A DNA stretch of 64,000 bases from Desertimonas flava (GCF_003426815.1 NZ_QKYK01000001.1:1-64000), one strand, 5' to 3'. Shown: positions 18,221 to 27,468, counted from the stretch's first letter. Made by a program: numbers and translations. Notes: generated from the letters alone by a model not told the origin.

Positions 18221-18850
18221 ATGGCCACGCAGTTGACCCGTCGTCGACGACGGGTGAAGCACCAGTGGAGCAGTACCGAGGAGACCCGACGATCGATTCT
18301 GGACGCGGCGAGATCGGTGTTCGGCCGCTACGGATTCGCCGATGCCAACGTCGCCGAGATCGTCGAGATGGCCGGCAGCAGCGTCGGCAGTCTCTATCAT
18401 CACTTCGGCGGAAAGAGTGAGCTGTTCGTCGCGCTGTGGGAGCAGCACCGCGACGCTCAGCAGCAACAGGCGGCGGATGCGGTGGCGGCGGCCGCCGAGG
18501 CTGGCGAGACCGATCCTTGGGAGCTGTTCCTCGTCAGCACACGATCGTTTCTCGATTTCAGCTGGGAGCACCGTGATCTCGTCCGGCTCTTCTTCGACGG
18601 GGACACGCCGACCGGGTTCGGCAAGGAGCTCTCGGACTGGCGGCGGGCGACCATCTCCAGCGCCCTCAAGCCGTTCAAGACCGACGACGACGCCATCGAC
18701 CGGGTGATGGTGCTGACGTTCACGAGCGTGCTGGGCGAGGCCGGCCGGGAGATCGCCCGGTCACGCATCACCGCCGACGCCACCGCCCTCGCCGACAACG
18801 TCATGCGGGTGTTGACGCCGTTGCGAGACTCGCTGACGGCCGCCGTCTGA
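18221..18850 (+). CDS. TetR/AcrR family transcriptional regulator
   Basis: This 209-residue protein has an N-terminal helix-turn-helix of the TetR type (ETRRSILDAARSVFGRYGF followed by GSSVGSLYHHFGGKSEL) and a divergent C-terminal ligand domain. The start at ATG 18221 is supported by GGAGGA 8 nt upstream. Its neighbours are a lipid-type operon facing away and an unknown secreted protein converging on it, so the regulated genes are not obvious. The PAP2/flippase operon, divergent across a 150-bp gap, is the nearest candidate target. Confidence 0.92.
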   Translation: MATQLTRRRRRVKHQWSSTEETRRSILDAARSVFGRYGFADANVAEIVEMAGSSVGSLYHHFGGKSELFVALWEQHRDAQQQQAADAVAAAAEAGETDPWELFLVSTRSFLDFSWEHRDLVRLFFDGDTPTGFGKELSDWRRATISSALKPFKTDDDAIDRVMVLTFTSVLGEAGREIARSRITADATALADNVMRVLTPLRDSLTAAV

Positions 18851-18877
18851 GTCGCGGCGACTCCTGATCCGCGCACA

Positions 18878-18908
18878 ACAGCGCCGGCCGTGGCGGCCGG
18901 CGCTGTTC
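18878..18908. terminator. 13-bp stem-loop between convergent genes
   Basis: A perfect 13-bp inverted repeat (18878-18890 and 18896-18908) with loop GTGGC ends in TT on both strands. It lies between the TetR gene and the converging secreted-protein gene and fits a bidirectional intrinsic terminator. Confidence 0.75.
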
Positions 18909-18940
18909 GCTGTCGACGGGTCGGTTGCCGAGGGCGGCGG

Positions 18941-19882
18941 TCAGGCGGTCGCCGACACCTCGGACTCCGTCATGGTCAGGTTCATCGTCATCTCGGTCGT
19001 CGGGCCGGTCAGGGTGACGTCGAGGTCGAGCTCGAGCTCGACGCTGCGCACGAGCGGCTCGTCGACGCTGCCGACCAGCGTGCCGGTACCGGCGATGGTG
19101 CCGCTGGCCTCGTCGAAGCCGCGCGGCAGGTCGTCGCCGTACAGCGACGCCGCGTCGCCGGCAGCGGACACCTCGACGGTGTACTGGCCGTCGGCGAAGG
19201 ACACGAGCGTGTACGTCGCCTCGATGGCCGCCCCGCCGTTGGTGCCCGGCAGTGTGGCCGTCCACTGCGCACCGACGCCGACCGGCTCGGCCGGGAGCCC
19301 GGCCTTGTCGATGCCGTCGGCGATGACCTCGTCGATCGCGGCCAGTTGCTCGTCGGTGACCTCGACGCCGTCCGCGGGCACGACGTCCTGGAGACGGTTG
19401 TCGGGTCCGAACAAGTAGTCGAGGTCGACGCCGACGAGCTCGGCCAGCTCCTCGTCGCTGGCGAAGCTCTCGCCCGCGCCGTCCTCGCTGCTGTTGTCGG
19501 TGACGTCGTAGGACTCGACGCGCCGGCGGATCGTCACACCGGACTCGTCCGAGGCGGTGACGTGGGCCGACTCGACGACCGTCGTGACGACGTCGAGGTC
19601 GACGTTCTGTTCCTGCTCGCCCGTGACGGCGAGGGTGCCGGTGACCGAGCTGACGGACGTGTTGGTCGCCGCCGTCCCGGCGGCCGGCCGGGCGCCGAGG
19701 TCGACCGGCTGGGACAGGTCGCCGGCATCGAGGACGACGACGTCGCCGTCGCTGCTGGGCGGCACCGAGGTGGCGCCGGCCGACGGCGCGGCCACGCCGA
19801 GGGTCACGGCGCCGATGGCGGCCGTGGCGATCCCGGCGCGGACGGCCTTGCGGCGAGCGACGGTGGTGGATGTTGCGAACAT
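18941..19882 (-). CDS. Secreted protein of unknown function
   Basis: This 313-residue protein has a clear Sec/Tat-like signal peptide (RRKAVRAGIATAAIGAVTLG, then A-rich) and no lipobox. The mature part is acidic and rich in beta-strand patterns, with a segment VGVGAQWTATL and repeated short polar strands, somewhat like DUF6263-type secreted proteins; that link is tentative. No catalytic residues stand out. ATG 19882 has AGGAGA at good spacing. It is a single-gene unit converging on the TetR gene across a strong terminator. I do not assign a function. Confidence 0.75.
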   Translation of the reverse strand: MFATSTTVARRKAVRAGIATAAIGAVTLGVAAPSAGATSVPPSSDGDVVVLDAGDLSQPVDLGARPAAGTAATNTSVSSVTGTLAVTGEQEQNVDLDVVTTVVESAHVTASDESGVTIRRRVESYDVTDNSSEDGAGESFASDEELAELVGVDLDYLFGPDNRLQDVVPADGVEVTDEQLAAIDEVIADGIDKAGLPAEPVGVGAQWTATLPGTNGGAAIEATYTLVSFADGQYTVEVSAAGDAASLYGDDLPRGFDEASGTIAGTGTLVGSVDEPLVRSVELELDLDVTLTGPTTEMTMNLTMTESEVSATA

Positions 19883-19989
19883 GGGTGTCTCTCCTGAGAG
19901 CAGTGCGTGGGTCGAGCCTAGGGGCCGCCTCCTGGCGGTCGGCTGGCAATCAGACGACTGTGGGCACCGTTCGGTTCACAACGTTTCGA

Positions 19990-20904
19990 TCAGGCGGCGG
20001 CGAGCTCCTCGTCGACCGCGACGACGACGGCGTCGACGATGGTGGCGAAGAGCTCGACGACGCGGGGGCCCGGTCGGCTGGCGATGTCGTCGTCGAGCAG
20101 CACAACGTTGCCGTTGCGCACCGCAGCCATCGCCTCGAAGCCGGATCGGGCACCGAAGGTCTCGGCGTTCTCGCCGCAACACTTGGTGTTGGCGAGGAAG
20201 ACGAGATCGGGGTCGGCGTCGATCAGGAACTCGGCGGACAGCTGGGGGTAGTCGCTGCTGAGCGAGCTGTCGGCGGCGTCGGCGACGTTCTCCAACCCGG
20301 CGAGGGCGTAGAGCTGACCGATGAACGTGTTCGACGAGACGGTGTAGAGCATCACGTCGAGCTCGTGGTAGAAGGTCAACGGCTCGTCGGTCTCGGGCAC
20401 GCGCGTGAGGATCTCGTCGATCTCGGTCCGCATGTCCGCGACGAGAACGTCCGATTCGTCGCGGTGACCGGTGGCGTCGCCCAGCTGTTCGATCTCGGCG
20501 TAGAGGCCGTCGAGATCGGCGGGCGCCGGCGCCTCGTGGACCTCGATGCCGAGCTCGGTGAGCGTGGTGATGAGCTCGGGATTGGTGGCATCCACGACGA
20601 CGAGATCGGGCTCGTAGTCGGCGATCGCCTCGATGTTCGGCTCGAACGCCGACAGCTCGGTGATCGGGGCCGTCGCGGGGAAGTTCGAGTAGTTGTCGAC
20701 GGCGACCACCTGATCGCCGGCACCGATGGCGAACAACACCTCCGTAGCCGCCGGCGAGAGCGAGACGATGCGTTCGGGCGGCGTGGCGGCCGCCGTGTCG
20801 TCGGGTGTGCCGCTGTCGGAGGGTGGCGAGCTGGCCGCGGCGTGGGGCGCGGCGAAGCCGAGCGTGGCGACGACAAGCGTCGCGATCTTGATGGAACGGT
20901 TCAT
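19990..20904 (-). CDS. btuF: BtuF-like cobalamin ABC transporter substrate-binding protein
   Basis: This 304-residue protein has a signal peptide and the fold of metal-chelate binding proteins: RIVSLSPAATEVLFAIGAGDQVVAV, then YSNFPAT and ITELSAFEPNIEAI, features of BtuF-type vitamin B12 binders. No lipobox Cys is seen. The start at ATG 20904 has GAGGAGA upstream. A cobalamin riboswitch immediately upstream (20936-21095) strongly supports B12 or a related corrinoid as ligand. The permease and ATPase genes normally found with btuF are not adjacent, so they must lie elsewhere or be shared. Confidence 0.88.
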   Translation of the reverse strand: MNRSIKIATLVVATLGFAAPHAAASSPPSDSGTPDDTAAATPPERIVSLSPAATEVLFAIGAGDQVVAVDNYSNFPATAPITELSAFEPNIEAIADYEPDLVVVDATNPELITTLTELGIEVHEAPAPADLDGLYAEIEQLGDATGHRDESDVLVADMRTEIDEILTRVPETDEPLTFYHELDVMLYTVSSNTFIGQLYALAGLENVADAADSSLSSDYPQLSAEFLIDADPDLVFLANTKCCGENAETFGARSGFEAMAAVRNGNVVLLDDDIASRPGPRVVELFATIVDAVVVAVDEELAAA

Positions 20905-20935
20905 GGGACGTCTCCTCGCGTCTGGTGCGTATGAA

Positions 20936-21095
20936 CCGCCGGTGTCCTGGCTCCCGGATCACCGATCGCCCCCTGCCTTCCAGCCGCGCAATCGGCCGTG
21001 GCGTTGCCGCCGCCCGGGGGCGACGGTGGGAGTTCTCTTCCCGGTCACAGTTGCGGGACAGCCCCGGATTCTCACCGGTGTTCCCGAACGGTCGA
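20936..21095 (-). ncRNA. Cobalamin (AdoCbl) riboswitch
   Basis: Read on the minus strand, the region contains the conserved core: GGGAACACCGGTGAGAATCC, then GGGGCTGTCCCGCAACTGTG. After a variable GC-rich hairpin comes the B12 box AGCCAGGACACC (minus strand of 20941-20952). It ends about 30 nt before the AGGAGA/ATG of the BtuF-like gene, so translation (or transcription) of that gene is expected to fall when cobalamin is plentiful. Exact ends are approximate. Confidence 0.95.
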
Positions 21096-21135
21096 CGGCG
21101 AGTCTACGACGTCACCGCGGCGAGCACCGCAACGG

Positions 21136-21178
21136 GCGATGAGCGATGAGGCCGCCAGGTGGCCCGATCGCTCATCGC
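21136..21178. terminator. 12-bp inverted repeat downstream of the PhzF gene
   Basis: GCGATGAGCGAT (21136-21147) and its exact complement (21167-21178) flank a 19-nt loop. It lies just after the stop of the PhzF gene and before the riboswitch, so it probably terminates the phzF-like transcript. Confidence 0.6.
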
Positions 21179-21188
21179 GCGGCGCAGG

Positions 21189-22025
21189 TCAGGCCTCGAT
21201 GGTGCCGGAGACGCGGGTCACCGTGGCGCCGCCCACCCAGACGGCGCCGTTCTCGTCCAGCTCGACGTGCACACGTCCGGCGCGGCCGAGGGCCCGACCC
21301 TGGGCGGCGACGTACGGGGCGGTCACCCGCCCGGAGGACGTGAGCCACTGGCCGAGCGACGCGTTGAGGCTCCCCGTTACGGGATCTTCGAACAGCCGTC
21401 CGTCGGCCGGGAAGAACGCTCGCACCTCGATGGCCTCGGGCGAACCCTCCGGGTAAGCCGCCACGAGGCCGATCTTGAGATCGGTCGCGCCGGCACGAGC
21501 GGCGAGCACGGTGGCGGGGGAGTCGACGAGGAGGGCGAGCCATCCCGGCCCGTTGTCCACCCACTCGGCGGCGAGCACGCATGCCGGGTCGAGCTCGACC
21601 GCGGCGACCGCTTCGGCGACGGTGGCGTCGTCGACGGGCCCGCTGCGGACGAGCGGCGGGGCGGCGAACGCCAGCCGTCCGTCCGATCCGCCGGAGCGGA
21701 CGGTGACCAGACCCGCCGGGCACTGCTGCACGACGGTGCCGTCCGGGCGGGCCGTGCCGCCGGCTTCCAGCCAGGCGTGGCACGTGCCGAGCGTCGGGTG
21801 ACCGGCGAACGGGAGCTCGCCGGCCGGGGTGAAGATGCGCACCTGGTAGTCGGCGTCGGCGTCGCTCGGAGTCAGGACGAACGTCGTCTCCGACAGGTTG
21901 GTCCACCGGGCGATCAGCTGCATCGTGTCGTCGGCGAGCCCGTCTGCGTCGAGCACGACGGCCACGGGGTTGCCCCCGAACGACTCCGACGAGAACACGT
22001 CGACCTGGGCGAAGGGGTGGGTCAT
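21189..22025 (-). CDS. PhzF family protein (isomerase/epimerase-like)
   Basis: This 278-residue protein has the duplicated PhzF fold signatures: FGGNPVAVVLDA near the N-terminus, the ETTFV motif carrying the catalytic Glu, FTPAGELPFAGHPTLG and the C-terminal EDPVTGSLNASLG. PhzF relatives isomerise small metabolites; the in vivo substrate here is unknown. Start ATG 22025 gives the usual N-terminus (HPFAQVDVFS); an upstream in-frame ATG at 22043 would add six residues. It is divergent from the MBL-fold gene at 22079 with only 53 bp between, so the promoters must overlap. Confidence 0.88.
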   Translation of the reverse strand: MTHPFAQVDVFSSESFGGNPVAVVLDADGLADDTMQLIARWTNLSETTFVLTPSDADADYQVRIFTPAGELPFAGHPTLGTCHAWLEAGGTARPDGTVVQQCPAGLVTVRSGGSDGRLAFAAPPLVRSGPVDDATVAEAVAAVELDPACVLAAEWVDNGPGWLALLVDSPATVLAARAGATDLKIGLVAAYPEGSPEAIEVRAFFPADGRLFEDPVTGSLNASLGQWLTSSGRVTAPYVAAQGRALGRAGRVHVELDENGAVWVGGATVTRVSGTIEA

Positions 22026-22066
22026 CGCTGCAGCTTGCCGCATCGAGAGTCGGCGGGTCGCGGCCG

Positions 22067-22072
22067 TATTCT
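22067..22072 (+). promoter_or_regulatory. -10 hexamer TATTCT, probable leaderless start
   Basis: TATTCT lies 6 nt before ATG 22079 with no Shine-Dalgarno sequence, so the transcript probably begins at or next to the start codon. Confidence 0.5.
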
Positions 22073-22078
22073 GCCGTG

Positions 22079-23380
22079 ATGGCCGACCTTCTCGAACTGA
22101 GCAGCCGCATCGTCGACTCCGGCGTCGCCGAGAACCCGCACAACCGTGTGACCCAGGAGCTGTCCGAGGTGACCGACGACATCGCCGTGATCGAGTCGTT
22201 CTCCCACGTGGTCCTGGTGCGCACGGGCGACGGCCTCGTCGCCTTCGACTCCAGCGGCGTGATGACGGCCGGCGCGGTCGTCGAGAGCATGAGGCGCTGG
22301 ACGGGCGAGCCGGTGAGCCACGTCGTCTACACCCACGGTCACGCCGACCACGTGGGTGGCAGTCCGGCGTTCGTGGCCGACGCCGAGGCGAGAGGGCACC
22401 GGCGGCCGGTCTTCGTCGGCCACGAGAACGTGGTGTCCCGCATCGATCGCTACGAGCTGACCAATGGTTGGAACGTCGCCATCAACCAGCGCCAGTTCGG
22501 CTGGTTGCGCCCCGACAGCGGCATGACGCTCGGCGGTGACCAGCGCTTCCTGCCCGCCGACGTCGCCCGACCCGACGTGACGTACCGGGATCGGCACGAC
22601 CTCACGGTGGGTGGCGTGGAGATGCAGCTGATGCACGCCCGTGGGGAGACCGACGACCACACGTGGACGTGGCTCCCGGCGCAGCGCGCGGCGTGCGTCG
22701 GGGACCTGTTCATCTGGAACTTCCCGAACGCCGGCAACCCGCAGAAGGTGCAGCGCTACCCCGACGAGTGGGCGGCGGCGCTGCGGGCGATCGCGGCCCA
22801 CGACCCCGAGTTGCTCCTGCCGGCGCACGGCCTGCCGATCGCCGGGCGCGACCGAATCGCCGGCGTCCTCGACCAGGTTGCCACGGCCCTGGAGACGCTC
22901 GTCGCCGACGTCCTCGAGGCGATGAACAGCGGCGCCTCGCTCGACACCATCCTCCACAGCGTCAAGGTCGACCCGGCGGTCCTGCGCCTTCCGTACCTAC
23001 GGCCGCTGTACGACGAGCCGGAGTTCGTGGTGCGCAACGTGTGGCGCAAGTACGGCGGCTGGTGGGACGGCAACCCGGCGTCGCTGAAGCCGGCGCCCGA
23101 GTCTGCGGTCGCCGCCGAGGTGGCGGCGCTCGCCGGCGGAGCCGACCGGCTCGTCGCGCGCGCCGGTGAGCTGGCGGCAGGCGGCGACGACGCCTCGATG
23201 CGCCTCGCGTGTCATCTGATCGAGCTGGCGGCGAAGGCGGCCCCCGACGATCCCGGCGTGCACGAGGCCCGCGCCGCCGTGTACGAGCAGCGCCGCCGCC
23301 GGGAGATGTCGCTGATGACGAAGGGCATCTTCTCGTCGGCCGTCCTCGAGAGCCAGTCGAAGCTCGACGACGGTCGCTAG
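22079..23380 (+). CDS. MBL-fold hydrolase, alkylsulfatase-like
   Basis: This 433-residue protein has the metallo-beta-lactamase metal motif THGHADHVGG, a later metal-ligand DLF and HGLPI segment, and a C-terminal helical part (LPYLRPLYDEPEFVVRNVW; YGGWWDGNPASLKP) matching the dimerisation domain of Sds1/BDS1-type alkylsulfatases. It probably hydrolyses a sulfate or phosphate ester, with two metal ions in the active site. The C-terminal sterol-carrier-like domain of full alkylsulfatases is missing. ATG 22079 is preferred over the GTG three bases upstream because it sits 6 nt after a -10 hexamer (leaderless). Substrate not determined. Confidence 0.87.
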   Translation: MADLLELSSRIVDSGVAENPHNRVTQELSEVTDDIAVIESFSHVVLVRTGDGLVAFDSSGVMTAGAVVESMRRWTGEPVSHVVYTHGHADHVGGSPAFVADAEARGHRRPVFVGHENVVSRIDRYELTNGWNVAINQRQFGWLRPDSGMTLGGDQRFLPADVARPDVTYRDRHDLTVGGVEMQLMHARGETDDHTWTWLPAQRAACVGDLFIWNFPNAGNPQKVQRYPDEWAAALRAIAAHDPELLLPAHGLPIAGRDRIAGVLDQVATALETLVADVLEAMNSGASLDTILHSVKVDPAVLRLPYLRPLYDEPEFVVRNVWRKYGGWWDGNPASLKPAPESAVAAEVAALAGGADRLVARAGELAAGGDDASMRLACHLIELAAKAAPDDPGVHEARAAVYEQRRRREMSLMTKGIFSSAVLESQSKLDDGR

Positions 23381-23386
23381 CCCGAT

Positions 23387-23457
23387 CTGGGCGCGGATCG
23401 TGACGCTGAGCGTCACGGATCGCGCCTAGATCGTGAAATGGCACGATCCGCGCCCAG
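23387..23457. terminator. Composite palindrome between convergent genes
   Basis: The outer 16-bp arms 23387-23402 and 23442-23457 are exact reverse complements. Inside lie two smaller hairpins, GTGACGCT/AGCGTCAC (23400-23416) and GATCGTG/CACGATC (23429-23448). The element fills the gap between the MBL gene and the converging SWIM gene. It shares the GGATCGTGACG motif with the element at 54045-54083. Confidence 0.7.
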
Positions 23458-23461
23458 AAGG

Positions 23462-24196
23462 TCAGCGGGGGCGGGTGGTGATGGCCGCGAGGGCGCTGGT
23501 GAGGAGCTCGTGGAGGAGGCGCTGGGCGGGGTCGTTGAGCACCGCCACCGGCGGCGCGGGGAGCGTGAAGGGGGCGAGTGCGGGCAGGTCGGGGAGCGGT
23601 CCTGAGGCGTCGAGCAGACCGGCGAGGATGTCGACGCGGGCCGCCGGAGCCCGGGCCGGTTGGCGGGGCGGGGGCAGGGTGACGGTCGTGGGGTCGTCGG
23701 CGTCGATGACACGGCCGCGCGGTGCCATGCGCTGCACGCCCGGCCGCGGCCGGTCGCGGTCGGGATCCTCGCTGCGCCAGCGCACGAGGAGTTCCGGTTC
23801 GATGCTGGTCTCGTCGGCGAACACCAGCAACAGGGCGATGGCGTGCTTGCACAGCGTGCCCGCGGCGTCGGGGCACGAGCACGACACGGCAAGCTCGTCA
23901 CGCCCCGGGATGAGCAGGGTCATCGAACCGATCGACTCGGGGTTGGCCCGGGCCCGCTCGTCGTCGGGCACCGGGTCGACGGCGAGGAGCACCTCGTAGG
24001 GATCGCGCCGGCTGCCCATCACCAGGCCCGAGACCACCTCGGGCCGGATGTCGATCTCGATCACGGCATCGTCGCGGGCGTAGGCCTTGGCCCGGGCGTA
24101 ACGGCCCGGGTCGGACAGCTCGGCGGCGAGGGCGCGCAGCATCGTGGCGACGAGCCGGCCAGGTTGCTGCCCGAAGCTCCGGCGTGGCCGGCTCAC
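23462..24196 (-). CDS. SWIM zinc-finger protein, partner of the SNF2 helicase
   Basis: This 244-residue protein has the SWIM motif CSCPDAAGTLCKHA (CxCx(n)CxH), which binds zinc and usually DNA or protein. Its GTG start at 24196 overlaps the stop of the helicase gene (GTGA), so the two are made together. SWIM/SNF2 pairs are widespread in actinobacteria and are thought to act in DNA transactions, with no firmly known role. The N-terminal part (LVATMLRALAAELSDPGRY) and a Pro-rich C-terminal region are typical of this partner family. Confidence 0.9.
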   Translation of the reverse strand: MSRPRRSFGQQPGRLVATMLRALAAELSDPGRYARAKAYARDDAVIEIDIRPEVVSGLVMGSRRDPYEVLLAVDPVPDDERARANPESIGSMTLLIPGRDELAVSCSCPDAAGTLCKHAIALLLVFADETSIEPELLVRWRSEDPDRDRPRPGVQRMAPRGRVIDADDPTTVTLPPPRQPARAPAARVDILAGLLDASGPLPDLPALAPFTLPAPPVAVLNDPAQRLLHELLTSALAAITTRPR

Positions 24197-27100
24197 GACG
24201 CGTCCTCCTCGGCCGACAGGTCGGGCACCGCCCGCAGCGTGGTGCCCGACGTGGTGGTCCTCGATGCAGTGGGCTCGGCCGGATCGACGGCCGGGCCGGC
24301 ATCGCCCACCGTCGACGCCGTGCTGGTGTCGAGGCTCACGAGATCGCGGAGCTGGCTGGTGGACAGCTCCGACAGCCAGGCCTCCCCCTGGCCGACGACG
24401 AGGTCGGCGAGCGCCTGCTTGTCGTCGATCACCTTGGCGATGCGCTCCTCGACGGTGCCTTCGCACACCAGCTTGTGCACGAGCACGGTCTGGCCCTGGC
24501 CGATGCGCCAGGCCCGGTCGGTGGCCTGATTCTCGACGGCCGGGTTCCACCAGCGGTCGTAGTGGATGACCTGGCTGGCGGCCGTCAGGTTGAGCCCCGT
24601 GCCACCGGCCTTGAGCGACACGATCAGCAGCGGCGGTCCGAGGCCGGCCTGGAAGTCGGCGACCACGCGATCGCGCCGGCTCTTCGACATCGAGCCTTGC
24701 AGGAACGGCACCGACCAGCCGAGGCGCTCGGCCACGTGGCGCTGCAGGAGCGAGCCCATCTCGACGAACTGCGTGAACACGAGGGCGCGCTCTCCGACGT
24801 CGACGAGCTCGTCGACAAGCTCGTCGAACCGGGCGAGCTTGCCCGATCGGCCGTGCAGCCGCGACCCGTCGCCGAGCGCGTGGGCGGGGTGGTTGCAGAT
24901 CTGCTTGAGCTTGGTGAGCGCGGCCAGCACGATCGATCGGCGCTTCATCGCCTCCCGCGAGTTGGCGCGGGAGCCGGCGGTGGCCTCCATCTCGCCGGCC
25001 TCCTCGAGCAGCTGATCGACGACCTTCTGGTAGAGCACCGACTGCTCGCGGGTGAGGCCGGCATAGGCGATCTGCTCGATCTTGTCGGGGAGGTCGGGGA
25101 CGAGCTGACGGTCGGCCTTCGACCGGCGCAGGACGAACGGCTGGGTGATCGCCTTGAGCGCGGCCGCCGCCTCGGCGGCGACCAGCGCGTCGCTCCCGTC
25201 GTCGCCGGTGCTGTTGGGATCGTTGCCCGCGCCGCGCTCGATCGGCTTCGAGTAGCGGTGCCGGAAGTGGTCCCTGGTCCCGAGCATCCCGGGATTGACC
25301 CAGTCGAGGATGGCCCACAGCTCGGAGAGGCGGTTCTCGACGGGTGTGCCGGTGAGGGCCAGCCGCTGCCCGGCCCGCAGCTTGCGCACGGCCCGGGCCG
25401 CACGCGTGGCCGGGTTCTTCACGAACTGCGCCTCGTCGAGCACGACCGTCGACCAGTCGACCGCCTCGAGTACGGCGAGGTCGCGGTTGACCAGCCCGTA
25501 CGTGGTGACCACGAGGTCGTACCCGGCGAGCGTGACCGCGGTGTCGGCCTCGTCGGCGTCGCGGCCGCCGGTGTGGCGGCCCGACCCGTGATGGACGCGG
25601 ACCCGCAGCGACGGCGCGAAGCGGCCGGCCTCCGTCTCCCAGTTGTGGACGACCGACAGCGGGCAGACCACGAGATGAGGGCCCGGGCGATCGACGAGGT
25701 GGGCGAGCGTGGTGGCCGTCTTGCCGAGCCCCATGTCGTCGGCGAGGCAGCCGCCCAACCCGAGCCGGTCGAGGAACCGCAGCCAGCTGAGGCCGCGCCG
25801 TTGGTACGGGCGGAGCGTCCCGGTGAACGACGGCGGCTCGAGCTCCTCCGACAGCTGCGCGTCGGGGAGCCCGCCGAGGAGCAGCCCGGACCACGCCGCC
25901 GACACCTGCGAACCGTCGGGGATCTCGTCGGTGTCGGCGTCGATCTCGTCGCCGGCGGCCGCGGCGTCGGCGGCGAGACGGAGCATCGCCAGGGGGTCGA
26001 CGCCGGCCCGTTCCAGCTCCTCGACACGCCGCAGGTACTCGTCGTGCCGCGCCCGGGCCTTGCGCAGGGCGGCCGGGTCGATGCGCACCCAGCGGTGGCC
26101 GATGTGCAGCAGCGACGATCCGGTCTCCTCGGCGCGGGCGAGCTCGGCATCGCTGATCGCCACGGGACCGGCCGAATCGGCCGCCGTGAACGTCCACTCG
26201 ACGATCGTGTCCCGGTTCAGTCCGGCCCGCCGGTCGCTGGGTTGCGCCCGTGTGGCCCGTCCGCGGACTGCGATCTGCGAGCGGACGAGATGCTCGGGAC
26301 CGATCAGGGTGATGCCGCGCCGCTCCAGGGCGGCGGGGGCCTGGTCGAGCAGCTCGTCGATGGCGTGGGTCTGCTCCTCGGCCGTGTCGACCTCGAACTC
26401 GACCGACGTGGGCTGGCGGGCGTCGGCGAAGGCGCCGAGCACGTCGACCGCCGCGGCGACCGTGATTGCCGTCTCGGCGACGAGGGCTTCGAGCAACGGG
26501 AGGTGCTCGGGTCCGCCCGCCACCTCGACGGCGAGCGGCGTGCGCGCCCACACGTCGGCGGCCGAGCACCAGCGCCCGGGATCGCCCTCGTCGACCAACT
26601 CGAGGTCGACACGCCACGGCTCGAAGCGATCGTCGGGGACGACGAGGCGAAGGCGACGCTCGAGGACCGGCTCGCCGCGGGCGCGATTGCCGAGGCGCCG
26701 AAACGCCTCGTCGACCGTGACGAGGGCATCGGTGTGGGTGGCCCGGGTGGTCTGGACGCGCCGGTCCTGGCCCGTGAGCGAGCGGAACACCAGGCGGGCG
26801 ACCGCGGTGGCCGGCGAACGGTCACGCGGGACGTCGGGCTCCCATCCTTCGCGCTGGAGCGCGGCTCGCGCCGCGTTGTCGACGAATCGTTCGAAGATGA
26901 TCTGCACCGTGTCCCGGCGCAGGTTGGCATCCTCGCGGTGGACGTCGGGGAGGCAGATCGGTGGCATCACGCGGCTCAGTTCGTCGAGCGCCGCGACGAC
27001 CGGTTGGGTGAGGATCGCCGCCCACCCCACGTCGGCGGCGACGTGCGAGAACATCGTGTCGGCCGAGGTGAGCGGCTCGTGCTCGTTGCGTTCGATCCGC

Positions 27101-27468
27101 GGGATCACGCCCCCCGCCGCGACGACGTCGGTGGCCAGCACCGCCAGGGCGCCGAACCAGCGCGCCGAGTCGCTCGGTGCGGCCGCCGCCCCGCGCAGCC
27201 AGCTCAGCCCGCTGATCGCATCGAGCCGCACCGACATCGGCCGCAGGCGTTCGCCGCTGGGCGCGACGACGTCGAGCGACGAGTGGAACCCGTGGGCCGA
27301 CGGCGACCCGGGCCAACCGGACTCGCGGAAGCCGCTGTAGAGCCACATCGGCGGCATCGTCTGCACCCCGTCCCAGCCCCACACGTGCACCGCGTCGCGC
27401 TGCCACGACACCACCACCGATGCCTGGACCGTCGCGCGAGGCGACGCGAGTGCCGACCCGCGGACCAT
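24193..27468 (-). CDS. SNF2/Rad54-type DEAD-box helicase
   Basis: This 1091-residue protein has a long N-terminal region of the bacterial SNF2-associated type. The helicase core follows: motif I DDMGLGKT, motif II as DEAQ (LDEAQFVKNPAT), motif III LTGTPVENR, and the C-terminal lobe with GGTGLNL and ATDRAWRIGQ. It is a double-stranded DNA translocase in the RapA/SNF2 family; the exact cellular role is not known. ATG 27468 is chosen over GTG 27471 because TAGGGT lies exactly 7 nt upstream, implying a leaderless mRNA. It is followed, with overlap, by the SWIM gene. Confidence 0.92.
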   Translation of the reverse strand: MVRGSALASPRATVQASVVVSWQRDAVHVWGWDGVQTMPPMWLYSGFRESGWPGSPSAHGFHSSLDVVAPSGERLRPMSVRLDAISGLSWLRGAAAAPSDSARWFGALAVLATDVVAAGGVIPRIERNEHEPLTSADTMFSHVAADVGWAAILTQPVVAALDELSRVMPPICLPDVHREDANLRRDTVQIIFERFVDNAARAALQREGWEPDVPRDRSPATAVARLVFRSLTGQDRRVQTTRATHTDALVTVDEAFRRLGNRARGEPVLERRLRLVVPDDRFEPWRVDLELVDEGDPGRWCSAADVWARTPLAVEVAGGPEHLPLLEALVAETAITVAAAVDVLGAFADARQPTSVEFEVDTAEEQTHAIDELLDQAPAALERRGITLIGPEHLVRSQIAVRGRATRAQPSDRRAGLNRDTIVEWTFTAADSAGPVAISDAELARAEETGSSLLHIGHRWVRIDPAALRKARARHDEYLRRVEELERAGVDPLAMLRLAADAAAAGDEIDADTDEIPDGSQVSAAWSGLLLGGLPDAQLSEELEPPSFTGTLRPYQRRGLSWLRFLDRLGLGGCLADDMGLGKTATTLAHLVDRPGPHLVVCPLSVVHNWETEAGRFAPSLRVRVHHGSGRHTGGRDADEADTAVTLAGYDLVVTTYGLVNRDLAVLEAVDWSTVVLDEAQFVKNPATRAARAVRKLRAGQRLALTGTPVENRLSELWAILDWVNPGMLGTRDHFRHRYSKPIERGAGNDPNSTGDDGSDALVAAEAAAALKAITQPFVLRRSKADRQLVPDLPDKIEQIAYAGLTREQSVLYQKVVDQLLEEAGEMEATAGSRANSREAMKRRSIVLAALTKLKQICNHPAHALGDGSRLHGRSGKLARFDELVDELVDVGERALVFTQFVEMGSLLQRHVAERLGWSVPFLQGSMSKSRRDRVVADFQAGLGPPLLIVSLKAGGTGLNLTAASQVIHYDRWWNPAVENQATDRAWRIGQGQTVLVHKLVCEGTVEERIAKVIDDKQALADLVVGQGEAWLSELSTSQLRDLVSLDTSTASTVGDAGPAVDPAEPTASRTTTSGTTLRAVPDLSAEEDAS

